Shown: one piece after another, positions 6,237-6,778 of the stretch | Layout: each line of letters opens with the position of its first letter | Numbering within the stretch: the stretch's first letter is position 1 | Source: Myxococcales bacterium | Lineage (GTDB): Bacteria; Myxococcota; Bradymonadia; REDH01 | Assembly (NCBI GenBank): GCA_018970625.1 | Contig: JAGWVZ010000202.1 | Span: 1 to 6,778 of the forward strand | Reading direction: 5' to 3' | Length of the DNA stretch: 6,778 bases | The notes under the pieces: model-generated | Database searches by the model: none | What the model was told of the DNA's origin: nothing | What the model saw: the letters and a program-made list of their open reading frames with translations, nothing else | Made by a program: the position numbers and the translations under genes

Positions 6237-6778
6237 GCAAACCCACCATCACCATTGTAGGTGCAGGCCTCGCAGGCTCACTTCTGGCTATTTTTGCGGC
6301 TCGTCGCGGCTTCTCGGTGCACGTCATTGAGCGCCGCCCTGACCCGCGTGGCCAAACGTGGGTCGAGGGCAAATCCATCAATCTGGCGCTGTCCATGCGC
6401 GGTTTGACCGCGCTGCACTCGGTGGGTCTGCGCGAACAGGTCGAGACTTTTGCCCTGCCGATGGCGGGTCGCATGATGCACAGCGTTGAGGGAGAGACGA
6501 CATACCTTCGCTATGGCGCCGAGGGGCAATCCATTCTGAGCGTCTCGCGCCGCCTGCTGAACGAAACCTTACTGAACGCCGCTTCGGACCTACCCAACGT
6601 CCGCTACACGTTCGAGACGAGATGCGCGGACATCGACCTTGAAACGGGGCGCCTGACGCTGGAGAGTCACGGACGCACGTGGAATGAGGAAGGTGGATTT
6701 GTGGTCGGTGCCGATGGTGCATTCTCTGCGGTTCGGGCTCGCATGGTCCGCACCGATCGCTTTACCTATAGTCAGACA
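6233..6778 (+). CDS. kmo: Kynurenine 3-monooxygenase, 3'-truncated by the window edge
   Basis: FAD-dependent, NADPH-using hydroxylase converting L-kynurenine to 3-hydroxykynurenine. Only the first 182 residues are in the window; full-length enzymes have roughly 450-480. The N-terminal dinucleotide-binding motif is IVGAGLAGS (Gly10, Gly12, Gly15), followed by the acidic VIERRPDPR turn. The kynurenine-specific stretch GKSINLALSMRGLTAL is present, as is LPMAGRMMHSVEG with Arg80 and Tyr94 at the positions that bind the substrate carboxylate in human (Arg85, Tyr99) and Pseudomonas enzymes. SILSVSRRLLN, the FVVGADGAFSAVR FAD/NADPH fingerprint (Asp161) and RFTYSQ complete the match. Eukaryotic enzymes have C-terminal membrane-anchoring helices; whether this one does cannot be seen here. 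The ATG overlaps the kynureninase TGA, so the two are translationally coupled. Confidence 0.95.
   Translation, partial: MSKPTITIVGAGLAGSLLAIFAARRGFSVHVIERRPDPRGQTWVEGKSINLALSMRGLTALHSVGLREQVETFALPMAGRMMHSVEGETTYLRYGAEGQSILSVSRRLLNETLLNAASDLPNVRYTFETRCADIDLETGRLTLESHGRTWNEEGGFVVGADGAFSAVRARMVRTDRFTYSQT

Overview
The window is a single, tightly packed, plus-strand operon fragment for aerobic tryptophan/kynurenine catabolism. Eight genes cover all of it, and both ends cut through a gene. The order is acetaldehyde dehydrogenase (5' truncated), 4-hydroxy-2-oxovalerate aldolase, 4-oxalocrotonate decarboxylase, 3-hydroxyanthranilate 3,4-dioxygenase (HAO), 2-amino-3-carboxymuconate-6-semialdehyde decarboxylase (ACMSD), a cyclase-family kynurenine formamidase, kynureninase, and kynurenine 3-monooxygenase (3' truncated). 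Adjacent genes overlap by 4 or 8 nt or are separated by 3 to 8 nt. No intergenic space is large enough for a promoter, terminator or RNA gene, and I see no mobile element, repeat array or CRISPR.

The gene order runs roughly opposite to the pathway. From the right, formyl-kynurenine is deformylated (4163-4993), kynurenine is hydroxylated (6233-end), and 3-hydroxykynurenine is split to 3-hydroxyanthranilate plus alanine (4986-6236). HAO (2608-3123) opens the ring and ACMSD (3128-4159) decarboxylates the product to 2-aminomuconate 6-semialdehyde. After two steps not encoded here (semialdehyde dehydrogenase and 2-aminomuconate deaminase), 4-oxalocrotonate is decarboxylated (1763-2599). After a hydratase that is also not in the window, 4-hydroxy-2-oxovalerate is cleaved by the aldolase (738-1766) to pyruvate and acetaldehyde. 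The dehydrogenase (2-745) converts the acetaldehyde to acetyl-CoA. ACMSD diverts the intermediate away from spontaneous quinolinate formation, so the cluster is catabolic and not an NAD-synthesis cluster.

The organism is a bacterium with moderately high GC (roughly 60% by eye). It uses recognisable Shine-Dalgarno sequences (GGAG, GGAGGG, GAGG) and ATG starts, and the pathway implies an aerobic heterotroph. ACMSD, kynureninase and the monooxygenase look, from memory of the families, more like the animal enzymes than like the Pseudomonas nitrobenzoate-pathway enzymes. The formamidase resembles a long cyclase-family variant I associate with Bacteroidota-type kynurenine clusters. High GC and clear Shine-Dalgarno sites are atypical for most Bacteroidota, so I do not assign a phylum.

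The main points of interest are the eukaryote-like ring-cleavage genes, the absence of a 2-aminomuconate deaminase where related clusters carry one, the unusual formamidase metal motif, and a Gly replacing an otherwise conserved Arg near the aldolase active site. The pathway itself is known; I found no convincing undescribed system.
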